From Prochlorococcus marinus str. MIT 0912 (lineage in GTDB: Bacteria; Cyanobacteriota; Cyanobacteriia; PCC-6307; Cyanobiaceae): a stretch of 64,000 bases of DNA. The stretch spans positions 1,426,001-1,490,000 of the forward strand of contig NZ_CP114783.1 of assembly GCF_027359595.1 (NCBI RefSeq). The letters are read 5' to 3'. A program made the position numbers and the translations under genes. Position 1 is the first letter of the stretch. Every line of letters starts with the position of its first letter. The notes below the pieces were generated by a model. It made no database searches. It saw nothing but the letters and a program-made list of their open reading frames with translations, and was not told the origin of the DNA. Shown here one piece after another: positions 62,942 to 64,000 of the stretch.

Positions 62942-64000
62942 TTGAATAGTTTGACCAATCTTAAAAACGCTAAACAATCACTAACTACATATAGTGTTCA
63001 AGAATTAAATGAATCTATTGGTTTATTAATTTCAAGAGGATTTGCGCCAAGATTTATACTTAAAGCCACTGTTTCAAAGTCTACAATCAAAAAAGGTCAT
63101 TTATGGTTGACTCTAACTGATGGAAAAGCAACTGTAGATGCGGTTGCTTGGTCATCAACAATAAAGTCTTTAAAGTTTTTACCTAAGCAAGATGATGGCG
63201 TTGTTATTGTTGGTAAATTAAATTTCTGGGAGTCTCAAGCAAGATTATCTGTACAAGTTTTTGATATTCGACCAAGTATTTCTACTGTTCTAAAGAAGTT
63301 TGAAATCGTTAAATCAAAACTACTGAAAGAAGGTTTGATAGATGATTCATTACGAAGAAAATTACCAAAATATCCTCGTTCAATTGGTATTCTTACAAGT
63401 GTTCCTAGCTCTGCTTTGGCGGACATGCTTAGAACATCTAAGGAAAGATGGCCATTAACAAAACTGCAAATAATTCCTATTCCAGTTCAAGGTAATAATG
63501 AAAATGAATTGCAATCTGTTTTAAGTAAATTAAAAAAAAATAAATTAAAATTAGACGCAATAATTATAGCTCGAGGAGGAGGTAGCAGAGAAGATTTAAT
63601 GTTGTTCGATAGTGAAAGAATAGCTAGAGAAATCGCAATGTTCCCAATACCTGTTATTACAGGTATTGGGCATGAAGATGATCTAACAGTTTCTGATCTT
63701 GTTTCAGACCATAGATCTGCTACACCAACTGCCGCGATTGTTGATCTATTACCCTCAAGAGAAATTGAGAAAAGTAATTCTTTGCAAAATAAAAAAATAC
63801 TCAAAGACTATTTGAAATTGTTTTTTAAAAACAAAAAGACATTTTTAATTACAAAAAAGTCTTCTTTTCAGTCAGATTCACCACGAAAATTAATAAAAAA
63901 TGAAAGAATAAAAGTTAATTATATGTATGAGATTTTGAATGTAATTTCTCCAGAAAAACTGTTAAAAAGAGGTTTTGTACTTATTACTGATGAGTCGGGT
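62942..64000 (+). CDS. xseA: Exodeoxyribonuclease VII large subunit, 3' part outside window
   Basis: An open frame of about 353 codons continues past base 64000. The N-terminus has the OB-fold (I-S-R-G-F-A-P-R-F-I-L-K-A and G-K-L-N-F-W-E-S-Q-A-R-L-S-V). The catalytic part includes I-A-R-G-G-G-S-R-E-D-L and G-I-G-H-E-D-D-L-T-V-S-D-L, both diagnostic. With XseB it degrades single-stranded DNA. Start TTG at 62942 is provisional (a second TTG stands at 62951). Confidence 0.93.
   Translation, partial: MNSLTNLKNAKQSLTTYSVQELNESIGLLISRGFAPRFILKATVSKSTIKKGHLWLTLTDGKATVDAVAWSSTIKSLKFLPKQDDGVVIVGKLNFWESQARLSVQVFDIRPSISTVLKKFEIVKSKLLKEGLIDDSLRRKLPKYPRSIGILTSVPSSALADMLRTSKERWPLTKLQIIPIPVQGNNENELQSVLSKLKKNKLKLDAIIIARGGGSREDLMLFDSERIAREIAMFPIPVITGIGHEDDLTVSDLVSDHRSATPTAAIVDLLPSREIEKSNSLQNKKILKDYLKLFFKNKKTFLITKKSSFQSDSPRKLIKNERIKVNYMYEILNVISPEKLLKRGFVLITDESG

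Noticed and set aside
1-64000. CRISPR arrays, rRNA operon, insertion sequences
   Set aside because: No regularly spaced direct repeats, rRNA signatures or transposase motifs were seen. The 14-base 16S-end match at 8351 is in antisense orientation and isolated, so it is not an rRNA fragment.

Overview
The window is a compact, AT-rich cyanobacterial chromosome segment, almost certainly from a Prochlorococcus. The evidence read from the sequence is: three high-light-inducible (Hli) proteins, psbX, ycf66 and ycf19/yggT genes, a two-piece (permuted) tmRNA whose tag reads ANNIVSFSRQTAPVAA, a sufBCDS operon, a type II NADH dehydrogenase and many very small proteins. The low GC content with several hli genes suggests a low-light-adapted clade (NATL-like). 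That strain-level guess is inference.

Layout. Bases 1-19000 are an accessory-looking stretch of small, mostly unrecognised genes on both strands with long AT-rich gaps. The recognisable members are a staphylococcal-nuclease-like protein (cut by the window edge), a FAD oxidoreductase, a DUF2237 protein, a short Hli, a DUF4912 protein, an SDR, a ParA-like ATPase with an overlapping downstream gene, an ABC exporter next to a GT4 glycosyltransferase, and a DUF3303 protein. This stretch ends at the tmRNA gene (minus strand, about 19007-19255). The tmRNA 3' end and terminator are duplicated about 1.1 kb further on, in the geometry left by integration into a tmRNA gene.

From 19.3 kb on the order is that of a core genome: THUMP methyltransferase, a YqjE/YqjD-like pair, a LigD-N-like small protein, smc and a PRC-barrel gene, an LpxB-related glycosyltransferase, tRNA-Leu, accC, yggT, psbX, ycf66, hli with an ABC transporter, HIT, def, an S9 peptidase, sufSDCB, a second DUF4912 protein, phosphoglucomutase, a rarA fusion, a phosphopantetheinyl transferase, bcp, coaX, cysH and ndh-2. 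These are followed by an ion-transport block (SLC13-type carrier, ktrB, ktrA) ending in anmK, a ribbon-helix-helix regulator with inverted repeats at its start, a Nif11-type small protein, an ABC-F ATPase, an HtrA protease, DUF2973, another Hli and the 5' part of xseA.

How the genes work together: sufBCDS builds Fe-S clusters; cysH belongs to assimilatory sulfate reduction; coaX and the phosphopantetheinyl transferase lie on the CoA/carrier-protein path; accC feeds fatty-acid synthesis; psbX, ycf66 and the Hli proteins belong to thylakoids. Nothing here is a CRISPR array, a prophage or an rRNA operon. The strongest unexplained signals are the duplicated tmRNA 3' end with compensatory stem changes, a 33-codon gene preceded by a 14-base perfect complement of the 16S 3' end, two divergent start codons sharing one CATG, a tRNA-Leu with anticodon AAG, and a nested inverted-repeat region in front of the ribbon-helix-helix gene.
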